Positions 1 through 6,587 are shown, counted from the first letter of the stretch. The stretch: DNA of 11,022 nucleotides from JAWOHX01 sp046484975 (GCA_046484975.1 JAWOHX010000010.1:1-11022); one strand, 5' to 3'. Program-made: numbers and translations. The notes: generated by a model not told the origin, from the letters alone.

Positions 1-2
1 TC

Positions 3-239
3 GAGATTATGTGCTGCCCCGGAGGCTGCATCGGTGGCGGAGGTCAGCCTTATCATACAACAGACGAGTTAAGAGCCAGAAGGATTACTGCCACTTATAT
101 GGCTGACAGAGGGCTACAAATCAGAAAGTCCCATGAAAATCCTGCTGTTGTGGCATTATATGATAAGTATCTTGAGAAACCACTTGGGGAAAGATCACAC
201 CATCTTCTGCATACCCAATATAAAAACAGAAAACAGTAG
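3..239 (+). CDS. [FeFe] hydrogenase catalytic subunit, C-terminal fragment (5' end outside window)
   Basis: This is the last 78 codons of an iron-only hydrogenase, the enzyme that interconverts protons and H2 in anaerobes. The reading frame is open from the window edge. It begins E-I-M-C-C-P-G-G-C and runs on to G-G-G-G-Q-P, which is the family's third H-cluster motif (ExMxCxxGCxxGGGQP). Its cysteines bind the [4Fe-4S] part of the H-cluster and bridge to the diiron site. The small-subunit domain follows: R-K-S-H-E-N-P, then L-Y-x-x-Y-L-E-K-P and H-H-L-L-H-T near the end. The tail resembles the HydA subunit of NAD-linked, possibly electron-bifurcating hydrogenases, but the N-terminal ferredoxin domains and any partner subunits are outside the window, so the subgroup is inference. 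The stop is TAG at 237-239. No convincing terminator follows. The downstream rpsO has its own promoter, so the two are probably separate transcription units. Confidence 0.93.
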   Translation, partial: EIMCCPGGCIGGGGQPYHTTDELRARRITATYMADRGLQIRKSHENPAVVALYDKYLEKPLGERSHHLLHTQYKNRKQ

Positions 240-377
240 TACATTGTATCAGTTGTTATGTGAGGACAAAATGCAATACTGACCATTCACAATTATAGTC
301 CTTTTAGAGTGACATTTTCCCTGATGAGTTATAATATGACATTATCGCTGACGAACGACAATTAAGATTTCATAGGT

Positions 378-406
378 TTGACAGAAATGAGCTTTTATGT
401 TAGAAT
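378..406 (+). promoter_or_regulatory. SigA-type promoter of rpsO
   Basis: A perfect -35 TTGACA (378-383) is followed by a 17-bp spacer and a -10 TAGAAT (401-406). TG at 398-399 gives an extended -10. Transcription should start near 412-414, exactly at the base of the structured rpsO leader, which supports both calls. The rest of the 240-491 interval holds no gene that I can support. Confidence 0.85.
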
Positions 407-410
407 ACGA

Positions 411-466
411 AGTCGGTAACCGTTGGCTGAGTTTTCGGATACTCCGACCGACTACACGGCCAGCGG
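411..466 (+). promoter_or_regulatory. Structured rpsO 5' leader, probable S15 autoregulatory element with pseudoknot
   Basis: Three helices can be drawn by eye. Helix 1 pairs AGTCGGT (411-417) with ACCGACT (447-453). A short inner helix pairs GAGT (429-432) with ACTC (441-444). CCGTTGGC (420-427), which lies in the loop of helix 1, pairs with GCCAGCGG (459-466) downstream with one G-U, making an H-type pseudoknot. The last strand ends about 12 nt before the ribosome binding site (AGAGGAGG, 478-485). S15 is known to repress its own mRNA in E. coli, through a pseudoknot, and in Geobacillus, by different RNA folds. That this leader binds S15 is inferred from position and structure. I did not match it to a named RNA family. 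Confidence 0.6.
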
Positions 467-491
467 GGCTATATGAAAGAGGAGGACCACA

Positions 492-755
492 ATGAACAAG
501 GAAGACAAACTGGCCATTATTGAGCAACACAAGGTCAATGATGGCGACACCGGCTCACCCGAGGTGCAAGTGGCCATTTTGACCCAGAGGATCAATCACT
601 TGAATGAACATCTGAAGACACATAAGAAAGATCATCATTCCAGGAGAGGCCTTCTGAAAATGGTCGGACAAAGAAGAGGGCTTTTGAATTATCTGATGAA
701 AAAAGATATTGAAAGATATCGCGCCATCATCGAAAAACTGAATCTAAGAAAGTAA
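492..755 (+). CDS. rpsO: 30S ribosomal protein S15
   Basis: S15 is a primary 16S rRNA-binding protein. It binds the central-domain three-way junction and starts assembly of the 30S platform. The protein has 87 residues, close to the usual 88-89. It carries the family signature G-D-T-G-S-P-E-V-Q-V-A near residue 17 and the rRNA-contacting segment H-K-K-D-H-H-S-R-R-G-L around residues 44-54, followed by a basic helical C-terminus. The start is ATG at 492, seven bases or fewer after a strong AGAGGAGG. The gene has its own promoter and structured leader upstream and an intrinsic terminator directly downstream. Placement just before pnp is the widely conserved bacterial arrangement. Confidence 0.98.
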   Translation: MNKEDKLAIIEQHKVNDGDTGSPEVQVAILTQRINHLNEHLKTHKKDHHSRRGLLKMVGQRRGLLNYLMKKDIERYRAIIEKLNLRK

Positions 756-790
756 AACGGTTCGGCGGAGTCTTCCGCCGTTCTGTTTTT
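756..790 (+). terminator. Intrinsic terminator after rpsO
   Basis: CGGCGGA (763-769), a 4-nt GTCT loop and TCCGCCG (774-780) form a perfect 7-bp GC-rich stem. Beyond a symmetric TT/TT internal loop it extends by AACGG (756-760) with CTGTT (783-787), including one G-T pair. A T-rich tract reaches 790. No convincing promoter lies between here and pnp, so pnp probably depends at least partly on readthrough. Confidence 0.88.
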
Positions 791-803
791 GATTAAGGGA
801 AAT

Positions 804-880
804 GAGAGTATTTTACAGAAAACCGAGACCTGAATTCCTTTTTTAAAACGTGTCCAGGTGTCCGTTTTCTGAATACTCTC
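804..880 (+). promoter_or_regulatory. Long hairpin in the pnp leader, candidate RNase III/PNPase autoregulatory structure
   Basis: GAGAGTATT (804-812) pairs perfectly with AATACTCTC (872-880). After a 3-nt bulge (813-815), CAGAAAAC (816-823) pairs with GTTTTCTG (864-871). A small internal loop follows, and ACCTG (828-832) pairs with CAGGT (855-859). The apical loop is about 22 nt. This gives 22 uninterrupted-segment base pairs plus possible internal-loop pairs, a typical double-stranded RNase III substrate. In E. coli the pnp leader forms such a duplex, which RNase III cuts and PNPase then degrades to limit its own synthesis. The same control here is inferred from structure and position. There is no T-run after it, so it is not a terminator. 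Confidence 0.65.
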
Positions 881-910
881 CTTCCCTTCCAGAAATGAAA
901 GGAGAAGGTA

Positions 911-3040
911 ATGTACGAGAATCACAAAATCTATGAAACAGAAGTCGCCGGAAGGAAATTATTGGTGGAGACAGGAAAGCATGCCCAGCTGGCCAACGGG
1001 GCTTGCCTGGTCAGGTATGGGGGAACCGCCGTCCTGGCGACCATCACAGCTTCCTCCGCACCGAAACCCGGTTTGGACTATTTCCCGTTGAGTGTGGACT
1101 ATGAGGAAAGAATGTACGCCATCGGAAAAATCCCCGGGGGATTCAAAAAAAGGGAGGGAAGGCCAACAGATTCCGCGGTCCTGACTTCCAGACTCATTGA
1201 CAGGCCCATCCGCCCCCTGTTCCCCAAGGATTATAAAAATGAAGTCGGCGTAGTATGCACGGTGTTGTCGGTGGAGCAGAACAACCAGCCCGAAGTTGCT
1301 GCGATGCTGGGCGCCGCCATCGCCATTGCCATATCCGACGTACCCTTCAACGGACCCATTGCCGGTGTCATCATTGGCTATGTGGACGGGAAAATCGTAT
1401 TGAACCCCAATGCCGAACAAAGGGAAAAAGGCAGCATGTATGTCACCCTTGTGGGAACCAAGGAGAAAATATGCATGATTGAAGCTGGAGCCAACGAGGT
1501 CCCTGATGAAATTATGTTGCAAGGAATCAAGGAGGGTCATCAGGAGATCAAGAGGTTCTGTGAATTCATCGACACCATTGTCGGGGAGATTGGCAAAGAG
1601 AAAGCCTCTTACCAGTCAGGAGAAATTCCTGCGGGAATCTTTGACGAGATCAAAGAATTCGCTTATGATGACATGCGCAAGGCCGTGCTTTCCAGGGACA
1701 AGAGTGTCAGGGAAATCAGCGTGGATGATGTTACTAAAAAGACCATGGAGGCATTCGGGGAGAAATATAAGGAAAATCCCTCCTATGTCACCGAGTCTTT
1801 GTACAACCTGGAAAAAAAGGTTGTCAGGGAATATATCCTGAAAGAAGGAGTGAGGGTGGACGGCCGGAAACTGGATACAATCAGGGAACTTCACAGTGAA
1901 GTCAGTGTATTGCCAAGGACCCATGGCTCGGCATTGTTCCAGAGGGGACAGACGCAAGTACTGTCCACAGTCACACTAAGTTCCATCCGGGACTCCCAGA
2001 CCATCGACGGGCTGGATGCGAGTGAGACGGAAAACAGATATATGCATCATTATAACTTCCCCGGCTACAGCGTGGGGGACCCCAGGGGAGCCAGGGGACC
2101 GGGAAGAAGGGAAATCGGACATGGTGCACTAGCAGAGAAAGCCCTTGAATGCGTCATTCCTTCAAAAGAGGATTTCCCCTATGCCATCAGGGTGGTATCG
2201 GATGTCCTGATGTCCAATGGTTCCACTTCCCAGGGAAGCATCTGCGGCAGCACACTGGCGTTGATGGATGCGGGTGTTCCCATCAAAGCCCCGGTGGCGG
2301 GCATCTCCTGCGGTCTGATCACGGATGATGAAAATCCGGATAAATATGTCCTCATCATGGACATCCAGGGGATTGAGGATTTCTTCGGCGACATGGATTT
2401 CAAAGTAGCAGGCACAACAAAAGGGATTACAGCCATCCAGGTGGACATCAAGACGGATGGCCTGACCGAGGAAATGATCGAGAAAGCATTAGAGATCACC
2501 AGGAAAGGACGGATACAGATCCTGGAGGAATCCATGCTCAAAGCCATCGACAAACCAAGGCCACAGCTGTCTGTTTATGCACCGAAGATCATCACCATGA
2601 CCATTGACACCGACAAGATCAAGGATGTCATTGGTTCCGGCGGCAAAGTCATCAATAAGATCATCGAGACCACAGGGGTTAAGATCGACATTGAAGACGA
2701 TGGCACGGTATATATCTCAACCACGGATTCCGCCGCTGCGGACAAAGCGGTTTCCATCATCAAAGGATTGACATCGAGCGTAGAACCGGGCATGATCTTC
2801 TATAATGCCAGAGTCACAAAAATCATGAGTTTCGGTGCATTTGTTGAATTTCTTCCGGGCAAGGAAGGGCTGGTCCATATTTCCCAACTGGCCCATGAAA
2901 GAGTCAATACAGTAGAGGAACTCCTCAAGGTAAACGATACCATCGATGTGAAGATCATCGAGGTGGACCGGCAAGGCAGGATCAACCTGTCCAGAAAAGT
3001 TCTCTTACCAAGGCCCGATAGAAAAGACAAGGAAGAATAA
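911..3040 (+). CDS. pnp: Polynucleotide phosphorylase (polyribonucleotide nucleotidyltransferase)
   Basis: PNPase is a trimeric 3'-to-5' exoribonuclease that uses phosphate to release nucleoside diphosphates and can also add tails; it acts in cytoplasmic mRNA decay. The 709 residues match the family (about 700-710) with all domains present. The first RNase PH-like domain holds the block from M-Y-A-I-G-K-I-P-G-G-F to R-L-I-D-R-P-I-R-P-L-F-P near residues 73-115. A helical linker follows, then the catalytic second RNase PH domain, whose E-D-x-x-G-D-M-D motif gives D490 and D496, the equivalents of the metal-binding E. coli D486 and D492. A KH domain has its loop G-S-G-G at 575-578, and an S1 domain covers about 625-697. 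The start is ATG at 911 after AAGGAGAAGG. It lies downstream of rpsO with a terminator and a long hairpin between them, and a terminator follows. No lesions were seen. Confidence 0.98.
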   Translation: MYENHKIYETEVAGRKLLVETGKHAQLANGACLVRYGGTAVLATITASSAPKPGLDYFPLSVDYEERMYAIGKIPGGFKKREGRPTDSAVLTSRLIDRPIRPLFPKDYKNEVGVVCTVLSVEQNNQPEVAAMLGAAIAIAISDVPFNGPIAGVIIGYVDGKIVLNPNAEQREKGSMYVTLVGTKEKICMIEAGANEVPDEIMLQGIKEGHQEIKRFCEFIDTIVGEIGKEKASYQSGEIPAGIFDEIKEFAYDDMRKAVLSRDKSVREISVDDVTKKTMEAFGEKYKENPSYVTESLYNLEKKVVREYILKEGVRVDGRKLDTIRELHSEVSVLPRTHGSALFQRGQTQVLSTVTLSSIRDSQTIDGLDASETENRYMHHYNFPGYSVGDPRGARGPGRREIGHGALAEKALECVIPSKEDFPYAIRVVSDVLMSNGSTSQGSICGSTLALMDAGVPIKAPVAGISCGLITDDENPDKYVLIMDIQGIEDFFGDMDFKVAGTTKGITAIQVDIKTDGLTEEMIEKALEITRKGRIQILEESMLKAIDKPRPQLSVYAPKIITMTIDTDKIKDVIGSGGKVINKIIETTGVKIDIEDDGTVYISTTDSAAADKAVSIIKGLTSSVEPGMIFYNARVTKIMSFGAFVEFLPGKEGLVHISQLAHERVNTVEELLKVNDTIDVKIIEVDRQGRINLSRKVLLPRPDRKDKEE

Positions 3041-3049
3041 AACGCATGG

Positions 3050-3079
3050 AAGGCCCGGTGACAAAGCCGGGCCTTTTTT
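3050..3079 (+). terminator. Intrinsic terminator after pnp, abutting the next ribosome binding site
   Basis: AAGGCCCGG (3050-3058) pairs with CCGGGCCTT (3067-3075) around an 8-nt loop, giving a perfect 9-bp stem. A T-run continues to 3079. The next gene's ribosome binding site AAGGAG begins at 3080, so no promoter fits between terminator and start codon. Transcripts of the peptidase gene must read through this hairpin. Confidence 0.9.
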
Positions 3080-3090
3080 AAGGAGCAGCA

Positions 3091-4320
3091 ATGATCAAAG
3101 AGAAAACCCTGTCAAACGGACTGAAAGTATTGTATGAAAGGCTGCCCCATATTCGCTCCGTGTGTATGGGCGTATGGGTCAAGGCGGGGTCGGTGAACGA
3201 AGCCAAACAAAGCAGGGGGATATCCCATTTCATCGAGCACATGTTGTTTAAAGGGACCGTGAACCGAACGGCCAGGGACATCGCGGGCAGTTTCGATGAC
3301 ATCGGAGGACATTTGAATGCCTTTACAGGAAAGGAGCTTACCTGCTTTTATGCAAAAACCCTGGACGAGCATTTCTCCTTGTCAACGGATATATTGTCGG
3401 ACATGATCAAAAACAGCCTATATGACGTTAAAATGATCCACAGGGAGCAGAAGGTGGTTTGCGAAGAAATTGCCATGTACAATGATTCTCCGGAAGACTA
3501 TGTCCATGACAGGTTGTGCGAGAACATGTGGAGGGGACATCCGCTGGCCCATCCTGTCATCGGGAGCAAAACCACAGTCAGGGCCCTGGACCGGGAAAGC
3601 CTGCTTGATTACATGGGCATGTATTACAGGCCAGACAATATGCTTTTCACGGTGGTGGGAAAGTTTGAAGAGGAAATAATGCTGGCTGACTTGGAAGAAA
3701 AATTTAACGGGATCAACGGAAAAAACACCGAAAGAAAGACAACTGTCTCTTACCCCTCATTTTATTGTACCAGCAACAAGTATTTCAAGAACATTGAACA
3801 GACCTACGTTTCCATGGCCATGGAAGGTCTTGGCTATGACAGTGATGACAGACATGCGCTTGTCATTGCCTCGAATGTCCTTGGAGGAGGCATGAGTTCG
3901 AAATTGTTCCAGTCTGCCCGGGAAGACAAGGGTCTGGTTTACAGCATCGGCAGCATGGTGGAGTCGTATAAAGGAGGGGGCATCCTGAACATCTATGCCG
4001 GGACTAACCGTCAGAAACTTCCGAGGCTGATGGATTGCATAAAAAAGGAAGTGGATGATATCCGGGAAAAAGGACTGACAGAGGATGAATTGAAAAAAGC
4101 CAAGGACCAAATCAAGGGGAATCTGGTGCTGGGACTTGAAAATACCGATGCCCGCATGTCGTCCATGGCAAGGGGAATGCTGCTCCGGAACGAGATTATC
4201 GACATGAAGAAATTGCTGGATAAAATCAACAAGGTGACCAATGAGGACATCCTGCGGGTTGCCAGGAATGCATTCAACTGGGACAGGAAAGCAATTTCCG
4301 TCCTGTCCATCAAAAAATGA
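3091..4320 (+). CDS. M16 family zinc metallopeptidase (YmxG/MlpA-like)
   Basis: This is a bacterial processing-peptidase-like protein of the pitrilysin/insulinase family (M16), 409 residues, the usual length for single-unit members such as B. subtilis MlpA (YmxG). The inverted zinc motif HxxEH is H46-F-I-E49-H50, with H46 and H50 as zinc ligands and E49 as the catalytic base. The third ligand is most likely E126 in C-E-E-I-A-M-Y, 76 residues after H50 as in mitochondrial processing peptidase. The C-terminal inactive half holds G-G-G-M-S-S-K-L-F-Q near residue 266 and G-L-V-Y-S-I, both common in the family. No signal peptide is seen, so a cytoplasmic site is likely; the substrate is unknown. 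Position directly after pnp matches Bacillus and many Clostridia. The start is ATG at 3091 with AAGGAG 5 nt upstream. Expression probably depends on readthrough of the pnp terminator. Confidence 0.93.
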   Translation: MIKEKTLSNGLKVLYERLPHIRSVCMGVWVKAGSVNEAKQSRGISHFIEHMLFKGTVNRTARDIAGSFDDIGGHLNAFTGKELTCFYAKTLDEHFSLSTDILSDMIKNSLYDVKMIHREQKVVCEEIAMYNDSPEDYVHDRLCENMWRGHPLAHPVIGSKTTVRALDRESLLDYMGMYYRPDNMLFTVVGKFEEEIMLADLEEKFNGINGKNTERKTTVSYPSFYCTSNKYFKNIEQTYVSMAMEGLGYDSDDRHALVIASNVLGGGMSSKLFQSAREDKGLVYSIGSMVESYKGGGILNIYAGTNRQKLPRLMDCIKKEVDDIREKGLTEDELKKAKDQIKGNLVLGLENTDARMSSMARGMLLRNEIIDMKKLLDKINKVTNEDILRVARNAFNWDRKAISVLSIKK

Positions 4321-4334
4321 CCATACCACGGTCA
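4312..4334 (-). terminator. Weak candidate terminator for the minus-strand DUF6514-like gene
   Basis: On the minus strand TGACC and GGTCA form a 5-bp stem around a 7-nt loop (plus 4318-4322 with 4330-4334), followed by six Ts (plus-strand A-run 4312-4317). Each arm of the stem contains a stop codon: TGA of the peptidase (4318-4320) on plus and TGA of the small gene (4332-4334) on minus. The stem is short, so termination is tentative. Confidence 0.4.
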
Positions 4335-4622
4335 GTAGTTGTTGAGCAATTCCTCGATGCATTCGCTGGCGCTGATGGGTGTGACCTGGTACAAAGCCAG
4401 TCCTTCCAGCAGAGAGCATGCTTCCTCAGAGCTAAAAAAACAATCCTCGGCTGAGTAGGTGTCCACGACGGCATTTTCCATTTCCTTTTCGATGAGGATT
4501 CCGTAGGGGGGATCCGTGGAAATATTTTCCGGTGACCTGCAGAGAAGATAATAACACAAATCAGCTGACCTTTCATCAATCTGCAGAATGTGTGTCTTGT
4601 GCTTCAATTCTTTTTTGCCCAT
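4332..4622 (-). CDS. Small uncharacterised protein, resembles the clostridial DUF6514 group
   Basis: This is a 96-residue protein of unknown function. The start was set at the ATG complementary to 4620-4622 because AGGAGG precedes it by 4 nt; an upstream ATG would add 16 residues but lacks a comparable site. The sequence begins M-G-K-K-E-L-K-H and has a central Y-G-I-L-I-E-K-E strand-like segment. It ends in an acidic helical region, with V-T-P-I-S-A-S-E-C-I-E-E-L-L near the C-terminus. The pattern Y-G-I-x-I, a short helix, then V-x-P and an acidic E-E-L-L end recalls small clostridial DUF6514 proteins; this is from memory and moderate in strength. No signal peptide or membrane segment is visible. 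It converges on the peptidase gene with 11 bp between stops and diverges from dnaG with a shared regulatory region. Composition is like its neighbours, so nothing suggests transfer. Confidence 0.72.
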   Translation of the reverse strand: MGKKELKHKTHILQIDERSADLCYYLLCRSPENISTDPPYGILIEKEMENAVVDTYSAEDCFFSSEEACSLLEGLALYQVTPISASECIEELLNNY

Positions 4623-4672
4623 GATACCTCCTGATGAATCTGCCTGGTGGCGGGGTCGCGAAACATACATAC

Positions 4673-4701
4673 ATCATAGGACACATCGGTTGTCTGTTCA
4701 A
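4673..4701 (-). promoter_or_regulatory. Putative promoter of the DUF6514-like gene
   Basis: Read on the minus strand, TTGAAC (4701-4696) and TATGAT (4678-4673) are separated by exactly 17 bp. That is a 4/6 and a 5/6 match to the SigA consensus. Transcription would start about 45 nt upstream of the chosen ATG. The -35 lies in the centre of the inverted repeat at 4686-4709. Confidence 0.55.
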
Positions 4702-4709
4702 ACAACCGA
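4686..4709. repeat. Inverted repeat between divergent promoters, candidate operator
   Basis: TCGGTTGT (4686-4693) and ACAACCGA (4702-4709) form a perfect 8-bp inverted repeat with an 8-bp centre. There is no T-run on either side, so it is not a typical terminator. It covers the putative -35 hexamers of both divergent promoters (plus TTGTCT at 4690-4695, minus TTGAAC at 4701-4696). That is the layout of an operator able to control both genes. The binding protein is unknown, and the half-sites do not match the Bacillus LexA box. Confidence 0.55.
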
Positions 4710-4718
4710 CCATTAAAT
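4690..4718 (+). promoter_or_regulatory. Weak putative promoter of dnaG-rpoD
   Basis: TTGTCT (4690-4695), a 17-bp spacer and TTAAAT (4713-4718) match the SigA consensus at 4/6 each. Transcription would start near 4725, leaving an approximately 80-nt leader before the preferred dnaG start. The call rests mainly on location; no better promoter is visible upstream of dnaG. Confidence 0.35.
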
Positions 4719-4805
4719 TTCCTTATGTTTTTCATCTTTGAATTAAAAAAGGAAAAAATGTCCCGCTGTCGAAATCTAGAAAGGAACAGGTCAAGGCAGG
4801 AAACA

Positions 4806-6587
4806 ATGAGTGAAGGAAGATTCTACCCGGAGGAAGTAATCGAGGAATTGATCGACCGCAACGACATCGTCGACACGGTATCCGAGTATGTCAAGATTAA
4901 TAAAAAAGGAAAAGATTACTTCGGGTTATGCCCTTTCCACAAGGAGAAAACCCCTTCTTTCAGTGTGGTTCCCGCCAAACAGATTTTCTATTGCTTCGGA
5001 TGTGGGAAAGGAGGAAATGTCCTTCACTTCATTAAAAGCATCGAGAACATCGAATACATCGATGCCATCAGGGTGCTTGCGGAAAAGAGCTCCTATGTCC
5101 TGCCGGAATCCAGGGATGCGGCACAGGCGGGCCGGGAACAGAGGCAAAAGACATTGATCCAAGTCAATACACTTGCTGCCAGGTATTTTTTTTCCATGCT
5201 GAAAACAGAGGAATCCATGGAAGCCAGGAAATACCTCTCTAAAAGGGGACTGGATATTGAGATCATCAAGACTTTCGGCATCGGCTATGCACAGGACCGG
5301 TATGAAGCATTGTCGGCGCATCTGAAGCAAAAAGGTTTCCTTGAAAAGGATATCGTGGACGCAGGCCTGGCCTTCCTCAAAGACGGAAATCAACTGACTG
5401 ACCGTTTCCGCAACCGCATCATGTTCCCCATATTCGACGCGAGAAAGCGGGTCATCGCATTCGGCGCCCGGATTATCAGCGGAGAAGGTGCAAAATACAT
5501 GAATTCCCCAGAGACACCGGTATACAACAAAAGCAGCAACTTATACGGCATCCACATCGCCAAAGACCATTCCCGGGACGGAATCATCATCGTGGAAGGA
5601 TACATGGATTGCATAGCCCTCCATCAGGCGGGCATCAAAAATTGCGTGGCTTCCCTGGGCACTGCCCTGGCCCAGCGCCAGGCAAGAATCCTGAAGAAGA
5701 TGTCCCAGGACATCACCATCGCATATGATTCAGATGCCGCCGGACAAGCCGCGGCATTGCGGGGATTGGACATGTTGTCCAACATGGGGCTGAATGTTCG
5801 GGTTGTGGTGATGCCTGACGGAAAGGATCCGGACGACTTCATCAAGAAACATGGGGTGGAGGCATTCAAGGACCAGGTGAAAAACGCAAAACCGCTGGTG
5901 GAATACAAAGCATATCTGGCCAGGAAAAAAGTGGATTTGAGCAAAACGGAAGGCATCATCAAATTCCTGAATGAAATGGCCAAGGCCGTAGCCATGGTGA
6001 GCAATGACGTGGAAAAAGAAATGTATGTCAAAAAAATCGCCAGTGACTATAGCATCAGTGAGGAGGCCTTGATGAACGAGGTGAAAAAGCACATGCCAGG
6101 TGCAGGTGTGGATGGAGACGTCCAGGACAGACCCATTGTATCGAAAAGGCTGAAGGGCAATGACGACAGGAAGAAGCACTTTTTTTCCGCCATCGCCATT
6201 CTGTGTCTGAACCCAGACCTCGCAGGAGTGATGATGGATGAACTTGATGAATCCTATCTGGAGGATGAAGGATTGCAAAAACTGTTTGACCATGTGAAGA
6301 AAAGGGTAAATCAAGCCCGGAGAATCGATGAGAATTATATCCTCAATGTATTGGAGGAGAAAGATGCCTCTCTTTTTTCCGGGGTGTCTGCCATCATGGA
6401 ATACTCCAAGGACACGAAGAAAGCACTACTCGACAAAATCACCTCATATAGAGTGGATGTCATCAAGGGCAGGATCAACAGGATCACATCCACCCTGGAT
6501 TCCGGAGACACGGATGAACAGATGAAAGACAAGCTGGACAGGGAGCTGCTGGAGAACATGATGATGCTGAGAAAAACCAAGAAATAG
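4806..6587 (+). CDS. dnaG: DNA primase
   Basis: DnaG makes RNA primers for Okazaki fragments and is recruited by the replicative helicase DnaB. From ATG 4806 the protein has 593 residues (B. subtilis about 603). The CHC2-type zinc domain has C42-P-F-H45 and C63-F-G-C66. The RNA polymerase core follows; its Toprim part carries V-E264-G-Y-M-D and Y-D308-S-D310-A-A-G, the metal-binding acidic residues. The C-terminal part, from about residue 420, is helical and should be the DnaB-binding domain. The reading frame is open from 4725, with an alternative ATG at 4758. The 27-residue N-terminal extension is basic and unlike primases, whereas M-S-E-G-R-F-Y-P-E-E-V-I matches the usual N-terminus. The ribosome binding site before 4806 (AGGCAGG) is modest, so the start is likely but not certain. 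The stop overlaps the rpoD ribosome binding site. Confidence 0.97.
   Translation: MSEGRFYPEEVIEELIDRNDIVDTVSEYVKINKKGKDYFGLCPFHKEKTPSFSVVPAKQIFYCFGCGKGGNVLHFIKSIENIEYIDAIRVLAEKSSYVLPESRDAAQAGREQRQKTLIQVNTLAARYFFSMLKTEESMEARKYLSKRGLDIEIIKTFGIGYAQDRYEALSAHLKQKGFLEKDIVDAGLAFLKDGNQLTDRFRNRIMFPIFDARKRVIAFGARIISGEGAKYMNSPETPVYNKSSNLYGIHIAKDHSRDGIIIVEGYMDCIALHQAGIKNCVASLGTALAQRQARILKKMSQDITIAYDSDAAGQAAALRGLDMLSNMGLNVRVVVMPDGKDPDDFIKKHGVEAFKDQVKNAKPLVEYKAYLARKKVDLSKTEGIIKFLNEMAKAVAMVSNDVEKEMYVKKIASDYSISEEALMNEVKKHMPGAGVDGDVQDRPIVSKRLKGNDDRKKHFFSAIAILCLNPDLAGVMMDELDESYLEDEGLQKLFDHVKKRVNQARRIDENYILNVLEEKDASLFSGVSAIMEYSKDTKKALLDKITSYRVDVIKGRINRITSTLDSGDTDEQMKDKLDRELLENMMMLRKTKK

Noticed and set aside
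263..305. Possible terminator after the hydrogenase (AGGAC with GTCCT then TTT)
   Set aside because: Only 5 bp of stem with a 30-nt loop and a very short T-run; not supportable.
309..335. Second promoter upstream of rpsO (GTGACA and TATAAT)
   Set aside because: The -10 is perfect but the spacer is only 15 bp, and a far better promoter lies at 378-406.
959..1540. 193-codon minus-strand open frame within pnp, and a similar one of 220 codons at 3757-4419 opposite the M16 gene
   Set aside because: Both are antisense shadows of strongly conserved genes, with no plausible start signals or domain patterns.
4686..4709. LexA (SOS) box between the small gene and dnaG
   Set aside because: The centre does not fit CGAACN4GTTCG, and the half-sites TCGGTTGT/ACAACCGA are different.
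4725..4805. Longer dnaG reading frame starting at 4725 or 4758
   Set aside because: The extension is basic and unlike primase N-termini; 4725 coincides with the predicted transcription start and has no ribosome binding site. The 4758 start cannot be fully excluded.
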